13,635 bases of DNA from UBA2421 sp964641895 (GTDB lineage Bacteria; Planctomycetota; Phycisphaerae; Tepidisphaerales; Tepidisphaeraceae): NCBI GenBank assembly GCA_964641895.1, contig CAZXLA010000092.1, forward strand, positions 1-13,635. Direction: 5' to 3'. The translations under genes and the position numbers were made by a program. A model generated the notes under the pieces. It had not been told where the DNA came from and ran no database searches. It saw nothing but the letters and a program-made list of their open reading frames with translations. The stretch's first letter is position 1. Each line of letters opens with the position of its first letter. Of the stretch, positions 8,540-13,635 are shown piece after piece.

Positions 8540-8689
8540 TCATCGCCCTGTTCGCGGCAGAACCGCCGGCGGCGTTGCCGGATACTGCGCCGCCAGCGCC
8601 GCCAAACCCACCGTGCCGGCAAGAATCAGCCACATGACGGCGGTCATGACGAGTCGGTTCTGAGGAGAATGTTCCCGCGGCATGGGCAT
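8540..8689 (-). CDS. Small single-helix membrane protein
   Basis: The 49-residue product has a short polar N-terminus (MPMPREHSPQNR), one strong hydrophobic segment at about residues 15-36 (MTAVMWLILAGTVGLAALAA) and a proline-rich tail. It resembles no family I can name. The frame continues upstream, but I chose the ATG at 8689 because the upstream codons are arginine-rich and unlike a membrane protein. No good ribosome binding site is visible, and a second ATG lies two codons further on (8683). It is followed 68 bases later by the exported protein gene in the same direction, so the two may share a message. Small size makes the call uncertain. Confidence 0.5.
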   Translation of the reverse strand: MPMPREHSPQNRLVMTAVMWLILAGTVGLAALAAQYPATPPAVLPRTGR

Positions 8690-8785
8690 GGCTGTAGAAC
8701 AGTCTACCCGCTTCTGCGCCAATCTGAAGCGACGGATGATTTGGCGGTTCTTAATCCGGCAAGGCAATCGCACGTATTCAAATTG

Positions 8786-8894
8786 ACGAGCCGCGAGCGT
8801 CAGCGACCGGAGTTATTTTTACGGGAGTCGGTGGCGTGCTACGCGATTCGATTGCAATGTTGCTGGAATCCGGTCGCTTACGCTCGCGGCTCGT
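8786..8894. repeat. Inverted repeat with 26-bp arms between minus-strand operons
   Basis: Arms 8786-8811 and 8869-8894 are reverse complements with one mismatch, separated by 57 bases. The arm contains GAGCCGCGAGCGTCAGCGACC, a dispersed-repeat motif I recognise from planctomycete genomes, in its common facing arrangement. It sits between the end of the 8959-9177 gene and the start of the small membrane protein gene, both minus strand. No T-run follows, so its role as a terminator is unclear. Confidence 0.85.
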
Positions 8895-8958
8895 TACATG
8901 CAATTGCCCTGCTTAATCCGGGAAATCGCCCGGGACACAGCGACGCTACAGGGCGGCG

Positions 8959-9177
8959 CTACAGAACCTTCTTCGCCGACGTAATCTGCCCCATGAGAAA
9001 CGTCAGCTCCAGCTCATCACCCACTTGCGGCGGCTCGGGCGACGCATGTTGCGGCATGCGCACGCCGAGGAACTGCCCTGGCGTTTCGGGCCGTTCGATG
9101 TGCAGCTCGTAGTACACGTCGCTGTGAATGGTGAACGGCCGAACCGCGTGAACGCGCACCTGCCATGTTCCCACCAT
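8959..9177 (-). CDS. Small conserved hypothetical protein
   Basis: I do not recognise this 72-residue protein. It is strand-rich (GTWQVRVHAV, SDVYYELHIER, DELELTFLMG) with no transmembrane segment, signal peptide or cysteines, and could form a small beta-barrel such as an OB or SH3-like fold, although that is only inferred from the strand pattern. The ATG at 9177 is the simplest start. A GTG at 9189 lies two bases closer to the upstream gene's stop, preceded by a GAGAAG, and would add four residues. A TTG at 9228 would overlap the upstream gene by 35 bases and seems unlikely. It follows the 9194-9451 gene by 16 bases and is surely cotranscribed with it. Its stop codon is the edge of a short duplicated CGCTACAG sequence. 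Confidence 0.6.
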   Translation of the reverse strand: MVGTWQVRVHAVRPFTIHSDVYYELHIERPETPGQFLGVRMPQHASPEPPQVGDELELTFLMGQITSAKKVL

Positions 9178-9193
9178 CGGTAACTGCACGGGA

Positions 9194-9451
9194 TTACTTC
9201 TCGATTTCAATATGCGTGTAATCGTCAAGGATCAGCGTGGTAAGTTCGCCGTCGGCCTTCTTCAGCACGAGCCGGTCGAGCCACAAACGATCGTCTTTGC
9301 TGTGGGCGTACCAGCTTCCGGTTTCCTGCTGCATGAACTCCACAATCGTGCCGCGGATTTCCGTCGGCCACGAGTAGTGCCGGGCGGCGATCTGCTGCGT
9401 GACTTTCACCTTCACGCCGGGCCGGAGTTGTTCGCGAGTGGCCACTTCCAT
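9194..9451 (-). CDS. Conserved hypothetical protein, possibly SH3-like
   Basis: The 85-residue protein has a patterned sequence that I have seen among conserved hypotheticals: a PGVKVKVTQQI strand, WPTEIRGTIVEF, the block QQETGSWYAHSKDDRLWLDRLVLKKADGE and a C-terminal TTLILDDYTHIEIE. The alternating strands and the glycine turns suggest a compact beta-barrel, perhaps nucleic-acid or ligand binding, but I know no function. The ATG at 9451 gives this family start. The frame remains open for 12 more codons, which overlap the promoter. A promoter lies directly upstream (9459-9487), so the message is probably leaderless. The next gene, 8959-9177, follows 16 bases after its stop. Confidence 0.7.
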   Translation of the reverse strand: MEVATREQLRPGVKVKVTQQIAARHYSWPTEIRGTIVEFMQQETGSWYAHSKDDRLWLDRLVLKKADGELTTLILDDYTHIEIEK

Positions 9452-9458
9452 GCGCGGG

Positions 9459-9487
9459 AGTATACGGCATCGCAGGCGAGCGTCCAA
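9459..9487 (-). promoter_or_regulatory. Promoter of the small hypothetical gene pair, likely leaderless
   Basis: On the minus strand TTGGAC (9482-9487) and TATACT (9459-9464) are 17 bases apart. TATACT matches the -10 consensus in five of six bases, while the -35 is weak (three of six). Seven bases separate the -10 from the ATG at 9451, so the predicted start of transcription falls at or next to the A of that ATG. Confidence 0.55.
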
Positions 9488-9506
9488 GATAGCCGGGTGG
9501 GCTATC
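9488..9506. repeat. Small hairpin over the stop codon of the HIT gene
   Basis: GATAGCC (9488-9494) and GGCTATC (9500-9506) are perfect complements around a five-base loop. The HIT gene stop (9502-9504) lies in the stem. The hairpin sits just upstream of the following promoter and may mark the end of the parA operon. There is no T-run, so it is not a standard intrinsic terminator. Confidence 0.4.
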
Positions 9507-10011
9507 CCGTCGCGCGAACACGCAGCAGTTCTTCATAAAGTTGCTGCAGCGCCTGCGGCACGATGCGCACTTCTCCCACGACGGCCATGAAGTTCACATC
9601 CCCATTCCACCGCGGGACGATGTGCTGATGAAGATGGCCCGGCAGCCCCGCCCCGGCGCATCGGCCGAGGTTCATGCCGATGTTAAAACCCTGTGGCGAC
9701 ATCGCCCGTTTCAGCAGTTTCGTCACCACAACGGTTTGCTGCTGCAAATCGAGCAGCTCGTCGCTGGAAAGGTCGTCAAGATCAGCCTTGTGCGCCCGCG
9801 GGGCGACGAGCAGATGGCCGTTGGTGTAGGGGAACTTGTTCATCAACACGACGCTGTGTTCGGTCGTCCACAGCAGCAACCGGCTCTTCCTGGTTACATC
9901 GTCGGGGGCTTGCGCGGCGTGGCAGAGAAAGCAGTCGTCCGCGCCGGCGGTGGACTGGTTCTGCAGCGAGCGGATGTATTGCATGCGCCAAGGCGCGTGA
10001 AGGCTTTCCAT
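9502..10011 (-). CDS. HIT family protein, Ap4A phosphorylase-like
   Basis: The 169-residue protein carries a complete histidine triad, HLHQHIV (His126, His128, His130), within GLPGHLHQHIVPRWNGDVNF, and a CFLC zinc pair at residues 27 and 30. This arrangement, with GMNLGRCAGAG before the triad and DVNFMAVVGE after it, matches the group that includes mycobacterial Ap4A phosphorylase (Rv2613c type), which cleaves diadenosine polyphosphates with phosphate to give ADP and ATP. That substrate is inferred from similarity, and the HIT fold is certain. Residues 55-69 (VVLMNKFPYTNGHLLVAP) are the typical beta core. It lies 30 bases downstream of the VanZ-like gene and is the last gene of the ParA operon. 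The ATG at 10011 is the only family-consistent start, with no clear Shine-Dalgarno. Confidence 0.9.
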   Translation of the reverse strand: MESLHAPWRMQYIRSLQNQSTAGADDCFLCHAAQAPDDVTRKSRLLLWTTEHSVVLMNKFPYTNGHLLVAPRAHKADLDDLSSDELLDLQQQTVVVTKLLKRAMSPQGFNIGMNLGRCAGAGLPGHLHQHIVPRWNGDVNFMAVVGEVRIVPQALQQLYEELLRVRATG

Positions 10012-10041
10012 GCCGGCATGATAATCATGCAGGCCGCCCGA

Positions 10042-10446
10042 CTACAGCCGCCCCTTCCACCGCCGATGGATATACACGATGAGCGTGCCGACCAGCACGC
10101 CGGCCGATGCGCCGAGGGCGTCGGCAATCCAATCGCCTAAGTCGGCCACGCGATAGACGATGGGTTGGGTGATTTCATCCAGTACGCCGTAGGGCAGCGC
10201 GATGGCGATGGCGATCAACGGCGCAAACTTAAGCCACGGCCGGCTCAACGCCAGCCACACACACAGCAGCAAGCCCAAGCCAAAATATGTGGCGAGATGA
10301 TCGATCTTGTCGCCCCACGGCGTGGTGGGCAGCGCGCTGCCGGGCAGATGCGTTCCAGAAAATGCGCCGAGCCAGTAGACGGCCAGGATCGGCCCGAGCC
10401 AGCGGTTGCCGATCTTATTGCGTTCGAGCGGAGGCGCGGCACTCAA
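10042..10446 (-). CDS. VanZ-like membrane protein
   Basis: The 134-residue protein shows the VanZ family pattern: an N-terminal helix (LGPILAVYWLGAF), the segment WGDKIDHLATYFGLGLLL, a helix APLIAIAIALPYG, and GVLDEITQPIVYRVADLGDWIADALGASAGVL, with the conserved acidic and aspartate-asparagine-like positions, giving about four membrane segments. VanZ confers low-level teicoplanin resistance in enterococci, but most homologues have unknown roles and this one need not be a resistance gene. The start is a TTG at 10444-10446 that overlaps the ParA stop by two bases (TTGA), with a GAGG seven bases before it inside the ParA coding sequence, so translation is probably coupled. No ATG or GTG start would preserve the first helix. 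It ends 30 bases before the HIT gene. Confidence 0.85.
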   Translation of the reverse strand: MSAAPPLERNKIGNRWLGPILAVYWLGAFSGTHLPGSALPTTPWGDKIDHLATYFGLGLLLCVWLALSRPWLKFAPLIAIAIALPYGVLDEITQPIVYRVADLGDWIADALGASAGVLVGTLIVYIHRRWKGRL

Positions 10447-11360
10447 GCCGCAACCTCATCGACCGTCGGCTGTGCGCTTCGATGACGCTGCTCGGGGATA
10501 TTGCGATTAATCGCAACTTCAATCTTCGGCGGCGGTTGAGCGATGGGGGTTGCTGTTGAATCGACCGCGCCGTCGGTCATGGCCATCACCTCGCGGGCCA
10601 GCGCGCGATAATCGGCGGCGCCGTTGCTGGCCGAATCATACGTGGTGATCGGTTTTCCGAAGCTGGGGCTTTCGGCCAGCTTGATGTTTCGGCGGATTTT
10701 CGTTTCAAAAATCTTCGCCTCCGACCACGGCAACGATTTGCCTTCGGCGGCATCAATAAAACTTCGGAGTTCGTTCACCACTTCGGTCGACAATTTGGCC
10801 TGGCCATCAAACAACGTCAGCACAATGCCGCTGATTTTGATCGTCGGGTTCATGCGCTTGCTGACAAGTTTGACGGTTTCAAGCAACTTGGCCACGCCCT
10901 GCAATGCCAAAAAGTGCGGCTGCATGGGGATGATGACTTCGCTGGCCATTGCCAACGCGTTGATCGTGAGCAGCCCGAGCGAAGGCGGGCAGTCGAGCAG
11001 AATGTAATCAAAATCCACCTGCGCCTGTTCCACGCGTTCTTTGAGGATGACTTCCCGCCCCATCACGCTAACCAATTCCACTTCCGCCGCCGCCAGATCG
11101 ATGCTGCTGGGGACCAACGCGATGTGGTCATCCACCTTGTGAATGGCTTCGAGCAGGCCCTTTTCTTCACAGAGCACGTTATAGATGGAGCAGATGTCCG
11201 GCGACGGATCGACGCCGAAGTTGATGGTGAGGTGCGCCTGCGGGTCAAGGTCGATCAGGCAGACCTTCTTGCCCGCCTCGGCCAACGCGGCACCAAGGTT
11301 GACGGTGGTGGTGGTTTTCCCGACCCCACCTTTCTGGTTCATCAGGGCAATAATGCGCAT
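10443..11360 (-). CDS. ParA/Soj family ATPase (orphan)
   Basis: The 305-residue protein is a ParA-type P-loop ATPase. Visible motifs are the deviant Walker A KGGVGKTT at residues 10-17, the DLDPQAHLT segment (37-45), LLDCPPSLGLLT (Walker B, 121-132), IIPMQPHFLALQG, and the C-terminal IRRNIKLAESPSFGKPI followed by YDSASNGAADYRALA. Such proteins move or position DNA or other cargo by ATP-driven cycling. In chromosomal Soj proteins this needs ParB, but no ParB gene is next to it here. The genes downstream are a VanZ-like protein and an HIT enzyme. Residues 266-305 are a proline- and alanine-rich tail, probably flexible, beyond the usual end. The ATG at 11360 has a GGAGGT eight bases upstream, so the start is well supported. 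Confidence 0.93.
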   Translation of the reverse strand: MRIIALMNQKGGVGKTTTTVNLGAALAEAGKKVCLIDLDPQAHLTINFGVDPSPDICSIYNVLCEEKGLLEAIHKVDDHIALVPSSIDLAAAEVELVSVMGREVILKERVEQAQVDFDYILLDCPPSLGLLTINALAMASEVIIPMQPHFLALQGVAKLLETVKLVSKRMNPTIKISGIVLTLFDGQAKLSTEVVNELRSFIDAAEGKSLPWSEAKIFETKIRRNIKLAESPSFGKPITTYDSASNGAADYRALAREVMAMTDGAVDSTATPIAQPPPKIEVAINRNIPEQRHRSAQPTVDEVAA

Positions 11361-11368
11361 GGGCGAAG

Positions 11369-11374
11369 ACCTCC
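11369..11374 (-). promoter_or_regulatory. Shine-Dalgarno of the parA-type gene
   Basis: GGAGGT on the minus strand, eight bases before the ATG at 11360. Half of it is shared with the end of the 11-bp direct repeat upstream, so any protein bound at that repeat would also sit over the ribosome site. Confidence 0.75.
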
Positions 11375-11393
11375 GTGTCTCATCCGTGTCTCA
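11372..11393 (-). repeat. Tandem 11-bp direct repeat in the parA leader
   Basis: Two exact, directly adjacent copies of TCCGTGTCTCA (plus strand) at 11372-11382 and 11383-11393. On the minus strand this reads TGAGACACGGA twice, running into the Shine-Dalgarno. It could be an operator of the gene product or a chance duplication. Confidence 0.7.
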
Positions 11394-11443
11394 ATAGCGC
11401 AATTCTCGCGGGATGGCGATGGGATTCAAGCGTAGCGGAGGTA

Positions 11444-11510
11444 AACGCTCAACTTTCAACGTTCAACTTTTAAGGAGCCTATGAACGTTGGATGTTGAGA
11501 GTTGAACGTT
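11444..11510. repeat. Imperfect inverted repeat (AACGTTCAAC type)
   Basis: Arms 11444-11467 and 11487-11510 face each other with about four mismatches in 24. The motif is based on CAACTTTCAACGTTCAAC, which I recognise as a dispersed repeat in planctomycete and related genomes. It lies about 84 bases upstream of the parA start. Confidence 0.65.
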
Positions 11511-11578
11511 AATCGTTGAAATGAAGCGTCGAGCGCACTCCCGCCGTCGGCCAATCAGTCACCGCCACACCGGTGCGC

Positions 11579-11615
11579 AAAAAAAGAAACCTTCCGCCGT
11601 GGCTGGGAAGGTTTC
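11579..11615 (-). terminator. Intrinsic terminator of the lysine-rich peptide gene
   Basis: On the minus strand GAAACCTTCC (11606-11615) pairs perfectly with GGAAGGTTTC (11586-11595) around a 10-base loop, followed by seven T at 11579-11585. This is a standard rho-independent terminator for minus-strand transcription, and it closes the transcript that starts upstream of 11804. In the plus direction the run of A lies before the stem, so it does not work that way. Confidence 0.85.
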
Positions 11616-11741
11616 TCGCAAAGTTCGTGAGTCCAGTATTTAGGAGCCAGGACCCGTACCGAACGCGTTGTGCTAACTAGCTTCTTGCCATTTGCCGGGC
11701 GATTTTTTCAGAGCCACGCGTCCGGCGACGAAGTTGACGCG

Positions 11742-11804
11742 TTACTTCTTCTTCGACGTCTTCTTCGTGGTCTTCTTGGCGGCTTTCTTAGCTTTCTTTG
11801 CCAT
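11742..11804 (-). CDS. Tiny lysine-rich peptide (20 residues), histone-tail-like
   Basis: The ATG at 11804 opens a 20-residue reading frame with 11 lysines, made of AKK, AKK, AAKK, TTKK and TSKKK blocks, and ends at TAA 11742-11744. Nothing like it is predicted as a gene in length alone, but the signals around it are strong: GGAGGTGAT seven bases upstream (nine bases complementary to the 16S tail), a TTGACG/TAGTAT promoter further up, and an intrinsic terminator downstream. The composition resembles the C-terminal tails of histone H1-like bacterial proteins, suggesting DNA or RNA binding, but this is inference. The same frame remains open for 22 codons beyond the TAA, up to TAG at 11673. It might therefore be a truncated remnant of a longer protein, or a translated leader. 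It stands alone, opposite to gpmI. Confidence 0.6.
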   Translation of the reverse strand: MAKKAKKAAKKTTKKTSKKK

Positions 11805-11811
11805 AATTCAA

Positions 11812-11820
11812 ATCACCTCC
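11812..11820 (-). promoter_or_regulatory. Shine-Dalgarno of the lysine-rich peptide gene
   Basis: Minus strand GGAGGTGAT, a nine-base match to the anti-Shine-Dalgarno tail, seven bases from the ATG at 11804. It is the strongest ribosome binding site in the window. Confidence 0.8.
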
Positions 11821-11835
11821 GTTTCTGTATTGCAA

Positions 11836-11863
11836 ATACTATTGTCACTAATCGGATCGTCAA
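11836..11863 (-). promoter_or_regulatory. Promoter of the lysine-rich peptide gene
   Basis: TTGACG (11858-11863, five of six matches to the -35) and TAGTAT (11836-11841, four of six to the -10) are separated by 16 bases on the minus strand. Transcription would begin near 11829, giving a 25-base leader with the Shine-Dalgarno. Confidence 0.55.
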
Positions 11864-11909
11864 TCGTTTTTCATGCAATCCGCGAAGATTTTGATTGACG
11901 CCTTTCGGA

Positions 11910-11938
11910 GCGCCGCGCGCTAATTCGAGGCGCGGCGC
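11910..11938. repeat. GC-rich hairpin
   Basis: GCGCCGCGC (11910-11918) pairs perfectly with GCGCGGCGC (11930-11938) around an 11-base loop. No T-run follows on either strand, so it is a palindrome rather than a clear terminator. Confidence 0.55.
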
Positions 11939-11960
11939 GCCAAGTATTGCGTGAGAATAT

Positions 11961-12000
11961 CACCGCGAAGGCGCGACAGCGCGAAGGAAGACGCGAAGAA
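11961..12000. repeat. Dispersed CACCGCGAAGGCGCG-type repeat arm
   Basis: The purine-rich CACCGCGAAGGCGCGACAGC and the following GAAGGAAGACGCGAAGAA form the familiar one-arm unit of a widespread intergenic repeat, usually facing a reverse copy. No intact second arm is in place here. Confidence 0.6.
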
Positions 12001-12148
12001 ATTAAATGCGACGCTCGTTGTGCGCGCTACTCGTTTTTTCAACGATTGCTTAGAAATTCTTCTTTTTATTCGTGCTCGCGTGTCGTCGTGGTTCTTCATC
12101 TATCTTCGTGTACGATGATTCACGCGACGAAAAGAGAGAAGATTCATC

Positions 12149-13635
12149 ATGTCGAAAAATGCGAAGCGTCCTGTCGTAATTATCGTTCGAGACGGCTGGG
12201 GAAAAAATCCTTTCCCGGAGTGGAATCATGCCAACGCCGTGTATCTCGCCAAGCATCCGGTGCAGGACAAGCTGTTGGCGGAGTATCCGAACACGCTGAT
12301 TCACACCAGCGGATTCGACGTGGGTCTGCCCGAAGGAACCATGGGCAACAGCGAAGTGGGACACCAGAACATCGGCGCCGGGCGAATTGTCAACCAGGAA
12401 TCAGTCGCCATCACCAAGGCCGTGCGCGACGGTTCGTTCTTCGACAATGCTGAACTCTGCCGCGCTGTGCAGAACGCGCTCGATCACGGCAGCAACCTTC
12501 ACCTGTTCGGCATCGTGAGCGACGCCGGCGTACACGGGCTGCTCGAACATTTGTTCGGCTGTCTGGAGCTGGCACGGCGCAAGGGGCTTTCGCGGGTTTT
12601 TCTGCACGCTTTTACCGACGGCCGCGATACCTCGCCCAACTCCGGGTTGGGGTATATCCGCATAATTGAAGCGAAAATGAAGGAAATCGGCGTGGGACAG
12701 GTCGCCACGGTCATCGGGCGGTATTGGGCGATGGACCGCGACAACCGCTGGCCGCGCGTGGAGAAAGCGTACCGCGCCATCACCCTGGGTGACGGACCGA
12801 TGTTCAACAGCGCCGAAGAAGCGATTCAGTACTATTACGACCATCCCACCGAACCCAACCTCTCGGGCGACGAATTTATAACCCCGAGCATTATCAACCG
12901 AGAGCCGAGCGGCTCCGTCGCCGGTCCCAATCCACGAGCCACCGTGCGCGATAACGACAGCATCATTTTCTACAACTATCGTGGCGACCGACCAAGAGAA
13001 CTCACCAAAGCATTCGTCGACCCCAACTTCACCGGCTTCGATCGCGGCAAGCAGTTGAACGTTCACTACTGCACGATGACCGCCTACGAGCAGGGGCTGC
13101 CCGTACACGTGGCCTATCCCAAGCCGCCGAAGATGAGCAATATTCTGGCCGACCTGATCAGCATCAAGGGCATGAAGCAGTTCCGCTGCGCCGAGACAGA
13201 GAAGTTTGCGCACGTCACGTTCTTTTTTAACGACTACCGCGAAGTGCCCTTCCCGGGGGAAGACCGGCAGATCGTGCCATCGGTCAAACAGTTTCCCGAC
13301 GGCACGCCGGTGAAAACCTACGATCAGATTCCCGAAATGAGCGCGTACGGTATCTGTGATGAGGTCGTCAAGCGCATCAACAGCGAGCAGTACGACCTGA
13401 TGGTGGTGAACTTCGCCAACGGCGACATGGTCGGCCACACCGGCGTGCTTGCGGCGGCGGTGAAGGCGGTGGAGCATGTTGATGTGTGCGTCGGGCGAAT
13501 TCTGGACGCCCTGCAACGCCAAGGCGGCGGCGCGATCGTCACCGCCGACCACGGCAACTGCGAACAAATGATTGACCCCGCCACCGGCGGCCCGCATACG
13601 GCTCATACCACTTACGATGTAGAACTGTTCGTCGT
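12149..13635 (+). CDS. gpmI: 2,3-bisphosphoglycerate-independent phosphoglycerate mutase (3' truncated by window)
   Basis: This glycolytic and gluconeogenic enzyme interconverts 3- and 2-phosphoglycerate using two metal ions and a phosphoserine. The visible 495 residues contain nearly the full set: DGWG with metal-binding Asp15, GNSEVGHQNIGAGR with nucleophile Ser68, VSDAGVHG with His128, FTDGRDT with Asp158-Arg159, IGRYWAMDRDNRW with Arg191 and Arg197, YNYRGDRPRE with Arg278 and Arg281, AETEKFAHVTFFFN with Lys352, NFANGDMVGHTG with Asp426 and His430, TADHGN with Asp467-His468, and HTAHT with His485. The usual family length is about 510-550, so only a short C-terminus is cut off. The ATG at 12149 has GAGAGAAG about eight bases upstream. 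The RGDRPREL form of the arginine segment differs slightly from the common FRPDRAR. Confidence 0.95.
   Translation, partial: MSKNAKRPVVIIVRDGWGKNPFPEWNHANAVYLAKHPVQDKLLAEYPNTLIHTSGFDVGLPEGTMGNSEVGHQNIGAGRIVNQESVAITKAVRDGSFFDNAELCRAVQNALDHGSNLHLFGIVSDAGVHGLLEHLFGCLELARRKGLSRVFLHAFTDGRDTSPNSGLGYIRIIEAKMKEIGVGQVATVIGRYWAMDRDNRWPRVEKAYRAITLGDGPMFNSAEEAIQYYYDHPTEPNLSGDEFITPSIINREPSGSVAGPNPRATVRDNDSIIFYNYRGDRPRELTKAFVDPNFTGFDRGKQLNVHYCTMTAYEQGLPVHVAYPKPPKMSNILADLISIKGMKQFRCAETEKFAHVTFFFNDYREVPFPGEDRQIVPSVKQFPDGTPVKTYDQIPEMSAYGICDEVVKRINSEQYDLMVVNFANGDMVGHTGVLAAAVKAVEHVDVCVGRILDALQRQGGGAIVTADHGNCEQMIDPATGGPHTAHTTYDVELFV

Larger units (their letters stand above)
11361..11741. other. Gene-free spacer between parA and the lysine-rich peptide gene
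   Basis: The 381 bases hold the parA leader with its tandem 11-mer, an imperfect inverted repeat (11444-11510), and an intrinsic terminator (11579-11615) that ends the minus-strand transcript of the lysine-rich gene. The rest between the peptide stop and the terminator reads as an open tail in the same frame (see findings). No other gene is evident. Confidence 0.6.
11805..12148. other. Gene-free spacer between the lysine-rich peptide gene and gpmI
   Basis: The 344 bases between these divergently transcribed genes hold the peptide's promoter and Shine-Dalgarno, a GC-rich hairpin (11910-11938), and one arm of a dispersed repeat (11961-12000). The rest is T-rich, and 12061-12110 may contain a decayed second arm of that repeat. 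A gpmI promoter must lie here, but I see no convincing one. Confidence 0.55.

Noticed and set aside
9488..9506. Hairpin as an intrinsic terminator of the parA operon
   Set aside because: No T-run follows on the minus strand, so I list it as a hairpin only.
11670..11898. Two hydrophobic phenylalanine-rich plus-strand frames
   Set aside because: They are the antisense of the lysine codons of the small peptide gene (AAG reads as CTT), which explains the leucine and phenylalanine runs.
12401..13606. 401-codon minus-strand frame opposite gpmI
   Set aside because: gpmI carries all catalytic motifs on the plus strand. The antisense frame is a shadow.

Overview
The window looks like chromosomal DNA of a GC-rich bacterium, most likely a planctomycete (Planctomycetota, perhaps Phycisphaerae-like). 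The basis is indirect: divergent histidine-degradation genes with enlarged loops, an oversized histidase, conserved hypothetical exported proteins, and above all a high load of short palindromic repeats of the kind I associate with that phylum. This placement is an inference from pattern memory, not from a search.

Left end (1-1017): the tail of an unknown plus-strand gene, then a type II toxin-antitoxin pair (DUF433 antitoxin and DUF5615 PIN-like toxin), then a gene-free stretch with several hairpins, including one long imperfect palindrome. Middle left (1018-6091): hutH (histidase) on the minus strand, diverging from hutU (urocanase) and hutI (imidazolonepropionase) on the plus strand. Together they convert L-histidine to urocanate, then imidazolonepropionate, then N-formimino-L-glutamate. 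The last step (HutG or HutF plus a deiminated-product hydrolase) is not in this window. This locus is studded with palindromic repeats: one after hutH, one filling the hutH/hutU promoter region, one embedded in frame inside hutU, one between hutU and hutI, and one forming the last codons of hutI.

Middle right (6072-8689): a minus-strand group of three unrecognised genes: a small one-helix membrane protein, a 512-residue exported protein, and a membrane-anchored coiled-coil protein whose end overlaps hutI. Then 8786-8894 holds another palindrome, followed by two small conserved hypothetical genes (8959-9451) with their own likely leaderless promoter. Next comes a compact minus-strand operon, read from 11360 downward: orphan ParA-type ATPase, VanZ-like membrane protein started by TTG and translationally coupled, and an HIT-family (Ap4A phosphorylase-like) enzyme.

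Right end (11361-13635): a repeat-rich spacer containing a tiny lysine-rich peptide gene (20 codons) with a full Shine-Dalgarno, a promoter and an intrinsic terminator, another dispersed repeat, and the start of gpmI (cofactor-independent phosphoglycerate mutase), cut by the window end.

The strongest unusual signal is the set of palindromic repeats that behave like protein-embeddable elements. A 30-bp unit that is open in all six frames occurs twice as the arms of a perfect 31-bp palindrome next to the hutU start, and again as a 10-codon in-frame insert within hutU. A second repeat family supplies the C-terminus of HutI. The tiny lysine-rich gene with an open in-frame tail beyond its stop codon is the second point of interest.
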